Assembly: GCA_004293485.1 (NCBI GenBank)
Contig: RDYW01000032.1
Span: 33,849-97,848, forward strand
DNA: 64,000 nt
Source of the DNA: Sphingobacteriales bacterium
GTDB taxonomy: Bacteria; Bacteroidota; Bacteroidia; Sphingobacteriales; Sphingobacteriaceae
Reading direction: 5' to 3'
The notes under the pieces were generated by a model. That model was not told the origin of the DNA. It did not search any database and saw nothing but the letters and a program-made list of their open reading frames with translations. The position numbers were made by a program, and so were the translations under genes. Shown here one piece after another: positions 56,043 through 64,000 of the stretch (position 1 is its first letter; each line of letters opens with the position of its first letter).

Positions 56043-57524
56043 ATGGCAAAAAATAACGACGAGCTTTTAAAAAATGTAATATCACACGCTAAGGAATATG
56101 GCTTTGTGTTTCCATCGAGCGAAATATATGACGGCCTAAGTGCTGTATATGATTATGGGCAACTAGGTGCCGAGTTAAAAAATAATATTAAAACCTATTG
56201 GTGGAAAGCCATGGTGCAGATGAACGAAAATATTGTAGGTATAGATTCGGCCATATTTATGCACCCCAAAATATGGAAAGCCAGCGGCCATGTAGATGGT
56301 TTTAACGACCCAATGATTGATAATAAAGACTCGAAAAAACGTTACCGAGCCGACCAGTTATTAGAAGATAAAATAACCCGTTACCTAAAAGACGGAAAAT
56401 CGGACAAAGCCGAAAACTTACAAAAAGCAATGGATGAAGCATTAAAAGCCGAAGATTTGCCTCAATTAAAATTACTGATAGAAGAACACGAAATTGCTTG
56501 CCCAGTTTCGGGCACACGTAATTGGACGGAAGTACGCCAGTTTAACCTCATGTTTAGCACCCAATTTGGTGCCATGGCCGAAGGTAGCGACGAGGTATAT
56601 TTACGCCCCGAAACTGCCCAGGGTATTTTTGTAAACTTTTTAAATGTACAAAAATCGGGACGCATGAAAATACCTTTTGGCATTGCCCAAATAGGTAAAG
56701 CATTTAGAAACGAGGTAATTGCCCGCCAGTTTATTATGCGTATGCGTGAGTTTGAGCAAATGGAAATGCAGTTTTTTGTAGCCCCAGGTACCGAGATGGC
56801 GTGGTTTGCACATTGGAAACAAGCCCGCCTAAAATGGCATTTGGCTTTGGGTACAAGCCCTGATAAATACCATTTTCACAACCACGTAAAACTAGCACAT
56901 TATGCCAATGCTGCTACCGATATTGAGTTCGAGTTCCCCTTCGGTTTTAAAGAAGTGGAAGGCATACACTCGCGTACCGATTTCGATTTAAGCCAACACC
57001 AGCAGTTTTCGGGTAAAAAAATGCAATATTTTGATGCCGAGGTTGATGAAACCACAGGAAAACCACGTGGTAACTATATCCCTTACGTGATAGAAACTTC
57101 GATAGGTTTAGACCGTATGTTTTTATTAACCCTCATAAACGCTTTTGAAGAGCAAGATTTAAGCACCGAAGACAAAACAGATTCACGCACTTTATTACGC
57201 CTGCATCCTGCCTTAGCGCCCTATAAAGTAGCCATATTTCCCTTAACCAAAAAAGATGGCCTTCCCGAAAAGGCAAGGGAAATTATGAACACCCTTAAAT
57301 ACGATTTTAACTGTATTTATGAAGAAAAAGATGCCATAGGCAAGCGTTACCGCCGTATGGATGCTGTGGGTACGCCTTTTTGCGTAACGGTAGATCATCA
57401 AACGTTAGAAGATAATACCGTAACCATACGCCACCGAGATAGTATGGAACAAGAACGTGTAGCTATAACTAATTTACCAAAAATTATTGGCGATTTGGTA
57501 AGCTGGAAAACTTTGTTAGAGTAA
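56043..57524 (+). CDS. glyQS: Glycine--tRNA ligase (dimeric type)
   Basis: 493 residues. Charges tRNA(Gly). Eukaryote/Gram-positive-type alpha2 enzyme: ISHAKEYGFVFPSSEIYDGL, GQLGAELKNNIKTYWWKAMV (motif 1), YLRPETAQGIFVNFLNVQ, QIGKAFRNEVIARQFIMRMR followed by EFEQMEMQFF (motif 2), VIETSIGLDRMFLLTLINAF (motif 3), and the anticodon-binding domain from APYKVAIFPLTKKDGLPEKA. Stand-alone; convergent with thiL 9 nt away. An AATATTTG near-match to the -7 box lies just before the start. Confidence 0.97.
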   Translation: MAKNNDELLKNVISHAKEYGFVFPSSEIYDGLSAVYDYGQLGAELKNNIKTYWWKAMVQMNENIVGIDSAIFMHPKIWKASGHVDGFNDPMIDNKDSKKRYRADQLLEDKITRYLKDGKSDKAENLQKAMDEALKAEDLPQLKLLIEEHEIACPVSGTRNWTEVRQFNLMFSTQFGAMAEGSDEVYLRPETAQGIFVNFLNVQKSGRMKIPFGIAQIGKAFRNEVIARQFIMRMREFEQMEMQFFVAPGTEMAWFAHWKQARLKWHLALGTSPDKYHFHNHVKLAHYANAATDIEFEFPFGFKEVEGIHSRTDFDLSQHQQFSGKKMQYFDAEVDETTGKPRGNYIPYVIETSIGLDRMFLLTLINAFEEQDLSTEDKTDSRTLLRLHPALAPYKVAIFPLTKKDGLPEKAREIMNTLKYDFNCIYEEKDAIGKRYRRMDAVGTPFCVTVDHQTLEDNTVTIRHRDSMEQERVAITNLPKIIGDLVSWKTLLE

Positions 57525-57533
57525 AAAAAATGC

Positions 57534-58580
57534 CTAACTTTTGGGTTTAAAAGCGTTCCAGCCTTGCGCTTTAAGTTCGTGTATGTTACCAGCTTTGGTA
57601 ATAAGGTAATTGCCTGCACTTTGCTCGGTAATGTAACCAATTACACTAATATCAACATCGTGTTTTAGGCGGTCGTAATCGGCTTGTTTAATGGTAAATA
57701 GCAGTTCGTAATCTTCGCCTCCGTTAAGGGCGCAAACGGTAGGGTCGAGGCCAAAATATTTAGCCATTTCGCTGGTTTGTGGGTCGATAGGTATTTTTTC
57801 CTCGTACAGTTTACATCCTTTATTTGATTGTTGGGTAAGGTGTAATATTTCGGAAGCTAAACCATCCGAAACATCAATCATAGCGGTTGGTTTTATGCCT
57901 ATTTTTTTTAATAAATCAACAATGTCAAGGCGGGCTTCGGGTTTTAGCTGTCGTTCAATAATATAATCTTTTCCTTCTAAGTCGGGCTGGATATTTGGGT
58001 TTGCTAAAAAAACTTGTTTTTCTCGTTCTAATAATTGTAGGCCTACATAAGCTCCGCCCAAATCGCCCGATACGCATAATAAATCGCCTTCTTGCGCCCC
58101 GTTGCGGTAGCTTATATCTTCGGGTTGGGCATAACCAATACTGGTTACGCTAATTACTAAGCCTTGCTGCGATGAAGTGGTATCGCCCCCTATTAAGTCG
58201 ATATTATATTTTTGACATGCCAATAGCATTCCGCTGTACAGTTCTTCGATGGCCTCGAGCGAAAACTTGCTTGAAAACCCTAACGACACGGTAACCTGAT
58301 GAGCCAAAGCATTCATGGCGTAAATATCGCTTAGATTAACTTGTATAGCTTTGTATCCTAGATGTTTAAGCGGTGTAAATGCCAAATCAAAATGTATGCC
58401 TTCGAGCAATAAATCGGTAGATATTAATATTTTTTTTCCTTTTGCATCTATTACTGCGGCATCATCGCCTACGCCTTTATGGGTGTGCGGGCTGTTTAGC
58501 GTAATGTGCTGGGTAAGGTGTTTTATTAGGCCAAATTCGCCCAATTCGGCAATTTCGGTAGTGTTGGTGTTTTCGAACAT
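57534..58580 (-). CDS. thiL: Thiamine-phosphate kinase
   Basis: 348 residues. Phosphorylates thiamine monophosphate to thiamine pyrophosphate with ATP. GVGDDAAVIDAKGKKILIST, LIGGDTTSSQQGLVISVTSI, LLCVSGDLGGAYVGLQLLER, MIDVSDGLASEILHL and ALNGGEDYELLFTI are the PurM-like ThiL motifs. No TPP riboswitch or other thiamine genes were seen nearby. Confidence 0.96.
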   Translation of the reverse strand: MFENTNTTEIAELGEFGLIKHLTQHITLNSPHTHKGVGDDAAVIDAKGKKILISTDLLLEGIHFDLAFTPLKHLGYKAIQVNLSDIYAMNALAHQVTVSLGFSSKFSLEAIEELYSGMLLACQKYNIDLIGGDTTSSQQGLVISVTSIGYAQPEDISYRNGAQEGDLLCVSGDLGGAYVGLQLLEREKQVFLANPNIQPDLEGKDYIIERQLKPEARLDIVDLLKKIGIKPTAMIDVSDGLASEILHLTQQSNKGCKLYEEKIPIDPQTSEMAKYFGLDPTVCALNGGEDYELLFTIKQADYDRLKHDVDISVIGYITEQSAGNYLITKAGNIHELKAQGWNAFKPKS

Positions 58581-58855
58581 GTTGTTAATTTATTGTAATC
58601 GAATAAGGTAATTTTGAGGTATTATTCAAAGATATTTTTTATAACATAGTTTAGTATTAACGGAACAAAACTAAACAATAATTTTTGATGAAATGGCTTT
58701 TTTAACATCCCCGTTAAGGGTAAATATAAATGAATACTTGAGGGTAAATTTTTTAGGTTGCTGCAGTGTATATATTTTTTGATTGCGAGGTAACAAGCAA
58801 TGATTAATTATGGCTTGGCCTTTGGTTTTGTTTCAATTTACATATCTTTAAGCCC

Positions 58856-59776
58856 ATGCAAGGATTGGTTATAAAATCTACCGGAAGTTGGTACACCGTA
58901 TTGGATAGCAATAACTTAAAATACGAATGCCGTATAAAAGGTAAATTTAGAATGAAGGGTCTGGTAACTACCAACCCTGTTGCGGTGGGCGATGTGGTTG
59001 ATTTTGAACCCGAACCCGAGCAGGAAACGGCGGTAATTACGTATTTACATCCTCGAAAAAACTACATTATTCGTAAATCTATCAATTTATCGAAACAAGC
59101 TCAGGTAATAGCCGCCAATATTGATTTGGCTTGCTTGGTGGTAACTTTGGCGTCGCCTCGTACATCGTTAGGGTTTATTGATAGGTTTTTGGTAACTGCC
59201 GAAGCTTACAGCATACCTACAGTTTTAATATTTAATAAGTTAGACTTATATGGAAGCGAAGGTATGCAACAATTGGCAAGCTATATAGCTATTTATCAAA
59301 ACATTGGCTACCGTTGCGAGGCTGTTTCGGCCCTTAACGGGGATAATTTAACTGCCGTAAAAAATTTACTTACCCATAAAACTACCCTTTTTTCGGGGCA
59401 TTCGGGTGTTGGAAAATCGAGTTTGATTAACCAAATAGTGCCAGGTATAGGTTTACGTACGGGTATAATTTCGGATTTTAGCGATAAAGGAAAACATACC
59501 ACCACTTTTGCCGAAATGTTTCATTTGCCTTTCGGCGGAAAACTGATAGATACCCCTGGTATACGCGAATTAGGCGTTGTAGATATTAAAAAAGAGGAAT
59601 TAAGTCATTTTTTCCCCGAAATGCGCCAACGCTTAAACACTTGCAAGTACCACAATTGCGTACATATTAACGAACCAGGCTGCGCCATTTTAACTGCTTT
59701 AAAAAACGGCGAAATTGAATCATCGAGGTACGATAGTTATACAAGTATTTATTTTGGTAATGATAGCAGAGGGTAG
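58856..59776 (+). CDS. rsgA: Ribosome small subunit-dependent GTPase A
   Basis: 306 residues. Assists late 30S maturation. N-terminal OB-fold (TGSWYTVLDSNNLKYECRIK), then the circularly permuted GTPase order G4 (LIFNKLDLY) - G1 (FSGHSGVGKSSLINQI) - G2 (GKHTTTFAEMF) - G3 (DTPGIRELG). The C-terminal zinc site is C-K-Y-H-N-C-V-H with a later Cys in EPGCAI. Full length. Confidence 0.97.
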   Translation: MQGLVIKSTGSWYTVLDSNNLKYECRIKGKFRMKGLVTTNPVAVGDVVDFEPEPEQETAVITYLHPRKNYIIRKSINLSKQAQVIAANIDLACLVVTLASPRTSLGFIDRFLVTAEAYSIPTVLIFNKLDLYGSEGMQQLASYIAIYQNIGYRCEAVSALNGDNLTAVKNLLTHKTTLFSGHSGVGKSSLINQIVPGIGLRTGIISDFSDKGKHTTTFAEMFHLPFGGKLIDTPGIRELGVVDIKKEELSHFFPEMRQRLNTCKYHNCVHINEPGCAILTALKNGEIESSRYDSYTSIYFGNDSRG

Positions 59777-59783
59777 AAGGGGT

Positions 59784-59827
59784 GGGCAACGGGCAACGGG
59801 CTTAGGGCTTTGGGCAACGGCAAGGGG
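59784..59827 (+). repeat. GGGCAAC direct-repeat cluster
   Basis: GGGCAACGGGCAACGGGC, then TTAGGGCTTTGGGCAACGGC: four units of a 7-mer-like GGGCAAC/GGGCTT repeat directly after rsgA, much more GC-rich than its surroundings. A known style of intergenic short tandem repeat. Confidence 0.7.
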
Positions 59828-59843
59828 TTGTTTGTGCATTATT

Positions 59844-59884
59844 AAAAAAACTCTCCAAAAAAAGGTTATATATTTTGGAGAGTT
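59844..59884 (-). terminator. Intrinsic terminator of the acetate transporter gene
   Basis: Perfect 12-bp stem AACTCTCCAAAA (59849-59860) with TTTTGGAGAGTT (59873-59884); on the minus strand it runs into seven T (59850 to 59844). It starts 11 nt past the stop of the gene at 59895. Confidence 0.9.
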
Positions 59885-59894
59885 GGTAAGCCTT

Positions 59895-60485
59895 TTATGG
59901 TTTTACGGGTCCTATGGGCAAAACCACTTTGCCGTAAACTTCGTTTAACAATTGTGCTACGCCCGTATAAATTGCGGTAAAACCACAAAAAATACCTTCG
60001 TAACCGGCCATAGTTTTAAGTTGAGCATTCCCGGTAGCATCGCCTATGGCAAGCATAAAAAATAAAATTACCAACGAGCCAAATACGATTTGTAATGCCC
60101 TGTTAAGTTTAAAAGTACCAATAAAAAAACAAAATGTAAACAGCCCCCATATACCTAAGTAATAGGCCATTGATAGTTGTGATGCTGGCGCAACCCAGCC
60201 CAATTTGGGCATTACTAATAGGCCTACTAACGATAGCCAAAAAAAGCCGTACGATATAAAAGCGGTAAAACCGAAGGTGTTATTTTTACGAGACTCCATG
60301 ATGCCGGCTATAATTTGGGCTATGCCGCCGTAAAAAATACCCATACCAAATATCATGGCGTTAAGTTCGAAATAGCCAGCGTTGTGTATGTTTAGCAATA
60401 CGGTGGTAAGGCCAAAGCCTAATAAGCCTAGTGGTGCAGGGTTAGCACTATTATCTTTAATTACAAGTTCGTTTATTTGATTCAT
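59895..60485 (-). CDS. satP: Acetate uptake transporter (GPR1/FUN34/YaaH, SatP-like)
   Basis: 196 residues, six membrane segments. The signature [20 protein letters not shown] near the N-terminus is the family's NPAPLGLxGF motif. [20 protein letters not shown] lies between helices 2 and 3. Moves acetate (and succinate in some members) across the inner membrane with protons. Stand-alone with its own terminator. The symbol follows E. coli SatP by family only. Confidence 0.93.
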   Translation of the reverse strand: MNQINELVIKDNSANPAPLGLLGFGLTTVLLNIHNAGYFELNAMIFGMGIFYGGIAQIIAGIMESRKNNTFGFTAFISYGFFWLSLVGLLVMPKLGWVAPASQLSMAYYLGIWGLFTFCFFIGTFKLNRALQIVFGSLVILFFMLAIGDATGNAQLKTMAGYEGIFCGFTAIYTGVAQLLNEVYGKVVLPIGPVKP

Positions 60486-60689
60486 AATTGGTTAATTTTT
60501 GGTTTAAAATTTATGTCAATTATAGTTTTTTTTTACGTTTAATTAAAACTAATGTACTTTAAAAAAATAATGCAATATGGGGGATTTTTAAAATTTGTTT
60601 TTGTGATATATTGCGACTTATAGTTTGGTGGGTTTTAATTTTAAACCTGGGCAAATATTAATTGAAAAATTGGATTTAATTTTAAGTAC

Positions 60690-60887
60690 ATGACCTTTAA
60701 ACAAGCAGCAATTTTAAACATTAACAGCAATAAAAATTTACCAATTTGCCCAAATTGTTATTTGCCTTTTAAATGTAGGGCAAAACGTGGGTGGTTAGAA
60801 AAACTTTTTTTTGGCGAACAAAATTTCAAAAAATATTGGTGCGAAAAATGCAATTCTATTTTTTCGATTATCGAAAAAAAAGGATAA
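60690..60887 (+). CDS. Small zinc-ribbon-like protein
   Basis: 65 residues. ICPNCYLPFKC and WCEKCNSIFSI give two CxxC knuckles about 35 residues apart, enough for one zinc ribbon, with a basic stretch (KCRAKRGWLEKLFFGEQNFK) between. Not assigned to a named family. Ends 3 nt from the convergent RidA gene. The paired CxxC motifs make coding likely despite its size. Confidence 0.65.
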   Translation: MTFKQAAILNINSNKNLPICPNCYLPFKCRAKRGWLEKLFFGEQNFKKYWCEKCNSIFSIIEKKG

Positions 60888-60890
60888 TTT

Positions 60891-61271
60891 TTAGCTAATA
60901 ATTGCTGTAACTTCTATTTCTATTAACATATCTGCATCAATTAAATTGCTAACTTCTACCATTGTAGTTACAGGTTTAACGGTTTTAAAAAATTGTCCAT
61001 GTGCTTTTGCTGCTTGTTCCCATTGGCTAATGTTGGTTAAAAACATACGTGTACGTACTACGTGTTGCATGCTTGCACCTGCTTCGGCCAATACGCTGTT
61101 TACTTTTTCGAGTATGAATTTTGTTTGGGTGTAAAGGTCGTTTTTGCCCACTATGCCATTATCTGACGAGGCTGTAGTACCCGAAATTTCAACCACATTA
61201 CCTATTTTAACGGCTCGGCTATAGCCAATTATATCTTCCCAAGGCGAACCAGATGATATGTTTTGTCTCAT
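60891..61271 (-). CDS. ridA: RidA-family (YjgF) enamine/imine deaminase
   Basis: 126 residues. Hydrolyses reactive enamines/imines from PLP enzymes. GYSRAVKIGNVVEISGTTAS, ILEKVNSVLAEAGASMQHVV, RTRMFLTNISQWEQAAKAHG (catalytic-site Arg) and VTTMVEVSNLIDADMLIEIE are present. A divergent RidA branch, since the usual G-Q ligand region is G-T-T. Tolerance or catabolic roles are possible. Confidence 0.9.
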   Translation of the reverse strand: MRQNISSGSPWEDIIGYSRAVKIGNVVEISGTTASSDNGIVGKNDLYTQTKFILEKVNSVLAEAGASMQHVVRTRMFLTNISQWEQAAKAHGQFFKTVKPVTTMVEVSNLIDADMLIEIEVTAIIS

Positions 61272-61330
61272 GTTTTTTTTTGTTTGTTGTTTTTATTATG
61301 TTGCTTAACACTGATTTATTTTTTGGATAG

Positions 61331-61867
61331 CTAAAACTGGTTTTTCCACATCATGCTCTCTACAGGTTTGGTGGTTTTGGTATTGTATTTTGCATTTCCT
61401 TTTGTGCTGTAAATATTAGCAATATCGCCTTTAACTTCAAAATATATAAGCTGACCAATAGGCATGCCTGCATAAATTTTTACGGGTTGGGTAGCCGAAA
61501 TTTCAAGCGTCCAAGTATTACAAAAGCCTACATCGCCTTTGCCTGCTGTGGCATGTATATCAATACCTAACCGGCCAGTGCTCGATTTTCCTTCTAAAAA
61601 AGGTACTTGCTTATGTGTTTCGGTATATTCGAGGGTTACACCTAGGTACAAGGTATTGGGCTGTAGCACAAAGCCATCTTTGGGTATTTCAAAATGTTCA
61701 ATTTTGTTGTGTAATTTAGCATCCAAAGTTCGGTTTTTATAACATGCCAAATATTTTCCTAAATGTACATCGTATGAATTGGTACCCAAACACTCCTTTT
61801 TAAAAGGTTCGATAATAATATTTCCTGCTTCAATTTCCTCTAAAATACGTTTGTCTGACAATATCAT
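61331..61867 (-). CDS. dcd: dCTP deaminase
   Basis: 178 residues. Converts dCTP to dUTP for dTTP synthesis. EGKSSTGRLGIDIHATAGKG followed by DVGFCNTWTLEIS holds the nucleotide-binding Ser/Arg and the catalytic Glu; NSYDVHLGKYLACY and YAGMPIGQLIYFEV are also conserved. Trimeric cytosolic enzyme. Normal length. Confidence 0.95.
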   Translation of the reverse strand: MILSDKRILEEIEAGNIIIEPFKKECLGTNSYDVHLGKYLACYKNRTLDAKLHNKIEHFEIPKDGFVLQPNTLYLGVTLEYTETHKQVPFLEGKSSTGRLGIDIHATAGKGDVGFCNTWTLEISATQPVKIYAGMPIGQLIYFEVKGDIANIYSTKGNAKYNTKTTKPVESMMWKNQF

Positions 61868-62620
61868 ACTTCCTGTTTATTGCTTGCTAAAATAGCATTA
61901 AATTAAAATTAATTTAAAAAATATGGGAACAGTTTTTTTGGGTATATTTTTACCTTATCGATATTTTGTTTTTTTGCTACGGTATAGGTTACTGCATAGT
62001 GGCAGGCTTTTTTGTTACACCGATTTAGGTTTTACTTTGAACGGAGAGAAGAGTTTAATAAGACTCATTGTTGAACTCAGAGTGAAAAGGCGTTTTCTGC
62101 GATTAAAAAATCGTGTAATTTCCAAGCTTGTAAATGTATAACTCCATTTTTAATGGGCAAAGATATATCGTCCATTGATACCACAATTTTAGGATAATTA
62201 AAATTTGGTTGAACTTTAAGCAACGAACTGAACAACCAATAAAAATCCCTGTTATCTATTAATCTTTAAAATCTGTGTTTATACCTTATTATTCGAAACT
62301 ATTGAATAGTTTAAGAAATGTTTGAAAGTAAACGAGACTCTTCGTTGGACTTAGAGTAACAGGTTAGCTCTCAGGGTAACAGGGTTGTACTCAGTATGAC
62401 AGGCACTTTTTTTTATCACTCTAAAAGCATTGATGAATCTACAGAAAAGGTTGATTGTAAATTGCACTCATTCATATACTTCGAGGTTTTAAACCACGAT
62501 GGGAGCTACTTACCGAAAATTTAAGGTATCTTTTGCTATTACTTAATTTTAACCCTAAATTTGTTTTAACAATTGTGTGTATATATTAAACAAAAAATCA
62601 AACATTGTTAATTAAAAAAT
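61868..62620. other. 753-bp intergenic region, no credible gene
   Basis: Long non-coding stretch between dcd and the toxin-antitoxin remnant. It has a short open frame (61923-62141) without family features. It contains three tandem ~20-bp units at 62345-62404 and otherwise AT-rich sequence. Possibly former coding DNA now decayed. Confidence 0.55.
62345..62404 (+). repeat. Three tandem ~20-bp CTCAnnnTnACAGG units
   Basis: Units GGACTTAGAGTAACAGG, TAGCTCTCAGGGTAACAGG and TTGTACTCAGTATGACAGG follow each other with a ~20-bp period. Two related units lie at 63623-63665 (TTGCACTCAAAGTAACAGC). Confidence 0.65.
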
Positions 62621-62827
62621 ATGAGAATGTTATTAGACATAAAAGATTCTAAAGCTGATTTTGTACTGGAACTTTTAAAAAATTTTTCATTTGTAAAAAC
62701 AAAAACGCTTACTCCTTATAAAGCAAATATTTTAGAAAGCATTAAAGAGGCTGTTGAAGAAATGAAGTTAGTAAAAACAGGAAAACTTGAAGCTCATAAC
62801 GCAGAAGATTTATTTAATAAACTTTAA
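62621..62827 (+). CDS. Type II antitoxin-like protein
   Basis: 68 residues. LLDIKDSKADFVLELLKNF at the start, then KANILESIKEAVEEMKLVK and a C-terminal EAHNAEDLFNKL match short antitoxins that precede RelE/HigB-like toxins in Bacteroidota. It lacks a clear DNA-binding fold, as is usual for this group. The toxin remnant follows in the same frame after the stop. Confidence 0.75.
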   Translation: MRMLLDIKDSKADFVLELLKNFSFVKTKTLTPYKANILESIKEAVEEMKLVKTGKLEAHNAEDLFNKL

Positions 62828-62836
62828 TTAAACACA

Positions 62837-63144
62837 ATTCCAAAATTTGATAAAGACCTTAAACGATTGGCCAAAAAATATCCTTCGCTTAAAAATGATT
62901 ATTTTGATTTGGTGCAAAAATTAAAAGAATATCCCGAACAGGCACAGCTCTTGGAAACAATTGTTATAAAATTAGACTTGGTATTGCATCTAAGGGTAAG
63001 GAAAAATCGGGTGGTGCGAGGGTTATTGCCTATGTGCAGGTAACTGATACCAAAGTTTTTTTGCTTACCATTTACGATAAATCTGAACAAGAAAATATAC
63101 CTGACAAAGATTTTACCGAATTGCTAAAGTTTATTCCTGAATAA
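62837..63144 (+). pseudogene. RelE/ParE-family toxin remnant, frameshifted and without a normal start
   Basis: Frame 1 reads IPKFDKDLKRLAKKYPSLKN and DYFDLVQKLKEYPEQ. Frame is lost near 62939-62942. The next frame continues as LGNNCYKIRLGIASKGKGKS, GGARVIAYVQVTDTKVFLLT and IYDKSEQENIPDKDFTELLK to TAA at 63144, which together match a Bacteroidota RelE-like mRNA interferase. One deleted G (CAGGC for CAGGGC) explains the break. In addition, no ATG, GTG or TTG precedes FDKDLK after the antitoxin stop. Two separate lesions point to a dead toxin. Confidence 0.8.
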
Positions 63145-63685
63145 AACTTTACATAATATGCTTAAGTATTTATTTAATACTTACATAATCGGTAGATGCT
63201 TAAACCATAGTTTTTTGTTACCCAAAAAAACCGCAGGTTTCGTTTTCTTATCAAATTTTTGAGCTTTTTTGTTGCCAAATGTACAAATCAGACCTCCTGA
63301 AAGAAGGCGAGAAAGATAAGATTTTCGTATTAGAAAAAAATCTTCAATTACTTTCACTAATTTATTATGACAAAAACCCAAAATTGTATTCAAATAATAG
63401 GTACGCAAAAAACCTTGTTGAGGCACATTGCCATTCCAAAAGTTGTATTTTGCTGAAGCGTTAAATTTTTCTTGCATACTCGAAAATTTTAGGCAAAAAA
63501 AGCTTTTATTCTTTTACAGGCGAATTTTTTAAAATTTTTTATTTGATTAGAAAACAAGTTTATTTATCTATTCGAAGTGGTTTTAAATACTAGTATACAA
63601 TTGTTTGTAAACAAGAAGCTTTGTTGCACTCAAAGTAACAGCCCCTTGGTTCTTAATGACAAGCAAATTCTACATAAAAACCTCA
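63145..63685. other. 541-bp intergenic region, no credible gene
   Basis: Contains an AT-only hairpin TAAGTATT/AATACTTA at 63163-63183, a short minus-strand frame (63181-63477) without family features, and two ~20-bp repeat units at 63623-63665 related to those at 62345. Otherwise AT-rich and featureless. Confidence 0.5.
63623..63665 (+). repeat. Dispersed ~20-bp repeat, two units
   Basis: TTGCACTCAAAGTAACAGC and TTGGTTCTTAATGACAAGC resemble the three tandem units at 62345-62404, in the same orientation. Confidence 0.55.
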
Positions 63686-64000
63686 TCATACCAACCCTTG
63701 CAATACACAATTCTTAATCAACTGCGTAGTGTTTTTGCAACTGGCTTTTTGTAAAATGTTTTTACGGTGTTTTTTTACTGTTAATTGGCTTATACATAGT
63801 TTATCGGCTATTTCATTATTATTGTTGCCATTGCTAATTAATTTTAAAATTTCTATTTCCCGTTTACTAAAAGCAGCTTCTTTTTCAAACACAGTTTGGT
63901 TATTTAGGTTCATGTACGATGGCTCGCCGTTTAAGCCAATTAGCGAAAATTGGTAATTATTAGATTTTGTTATATGATCTATACGGGTGTGAATATTTAA
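63686..64000 (-). CDS. LuxR-type (GerE) HTH regulator, 5' end cut by window
   Basis: 105 codons to the right edge, still open, so the start lies outside. An internal ATG at 63913 is not the true start, because the frame continues upstream with sensible sequence (YQFSLIGLNGEPSYMNLNNQ). The HTH domain is complete: FSKREIEILKLISNGNNNNE followed by IADKLCISQLTVKKHRKNIL and QKASCKNTTQLIKNCVLQGL. The upstream part looks like the end of a PAS-like or small sensory domain, as in Bacteroidota orphan LuxR regulators. Targets unknown. Confidence 0.88.
   Translation of the reverse strand, partial: LNIHTRIDHITKSNNYQFSLIGLNGEPSYMNLNNQTVFEKEAAFSKREIEILKLISNGNNNNEIADKLCISQLTVKKHRKNILQKASCKNTTQLIKNCVLQGLV

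Noticed and set aside
61923..62141. 72-codon frame after dcd
   Set aside because: Composition and lack of family features fit random AT-rich DNA.
63181..63477. 98-codon minus-strand frame
   Set aside because: No recognisable family, no promoter, and it lies in repeat-bearing intergenic DNA. I considered a transposase remnant, but no transposase motif is visible.

Overview
The window is a low-GC, gene-dense chromosomal segment of a Bacteroidota bacterium, most like the Sphingobacteriales/Chitinophagales/Cytophagales part of the phylum. Supporting signs are type IX secretion (T9SS) C-terminal sorting domains and a PorU-like C25 peptidase; a short primary sigma factor of 286 residues; Bacteroidota -7 boxes of the form TAnnTTTG (best case TTTG-N19-TACATTTG before the tRNA-Phe gene); genes for bacillithiol synthesis (bshB1), DUF4294 and NamZ/DUF1343; and the block rel-fur-purA. 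Starts such as TTG appear in several genes. There is one tRNA, no rRNA, no CRISPR array, no phage and no complete insertion sequence.

Layout. 1-10 kb: a truncated GHL10 glycosyl hydrolase, a coiled-coil membrane protein, a small-protein/nucleotidyltransferase pair, a GT-C type glycosyltransferase, fmt, namZ diverging from an FtsX-type permease, and a T9SS-exported lectin-like protein. 10-15 kb: a LytTR response regulator and TPR histidine kinase next to a lipoprotein gene and two copies of an ~80-bp non-coding repeat. 14.8-24 kb: purA, fur, rel (minus strand), then DUF4294, glutathione peroxidase and bshB1 (plus strand), and a membrane Fe-S/CCG oxidoreductase pair. 24-27 kb: tRNA-Phe, a frameshifted esterase lipoprotein, a TruC-like pseudouridine synthase and a frameshifted Rpn nuclease. 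27-35 kb: gyrB, trmN6, a phosphodiesterase, an unrecognised lipoprotein, an AraC regulator and a YceI/beta-barrel/Rieske operon. 35-46 kb: purL, a 1641-residue PorU2-type protein, a SirB1-type transglutaminase-like protein, a DEDDh exonuclease and an overlapping cNMP/CBS/DUF294 protein. 46-64 kb: recQ, rpoD, a class C serine hydrolase, a nucleoside transporter, a small cassette-like insertion, a DUF151 nuclease, etfA/etfB, glyQS, thiL, rsgA, an acetate transporter, RidA, dcd, a decayed toxin-antitoxin pair and a partial LuxR-type regulator.

Connections. Most genes are housekeeping (purine synthesis, translation, stringent response, DNA topology and repair). Two groups may work together at a distance: EtfAB could pass electrons to the Fe-S/CCG membrane pair, which together has the domain set of an ETF:menaquinone oxidoreductase. 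PorU2 and the T9SS cargo protein belong to the cell-surface export system.

The accessory signal is modest. The most unusual items are a 620-bp element with 14-bp imperfect inverted ends carrying one membrane-protein gene with foreign codon use and no transposase; the repeat pair beside the LytTR system; the small-protein/nucleotidyltransferase module; and three genes each broken by an apparent one-base deletion, which could be real decay or assembly error.
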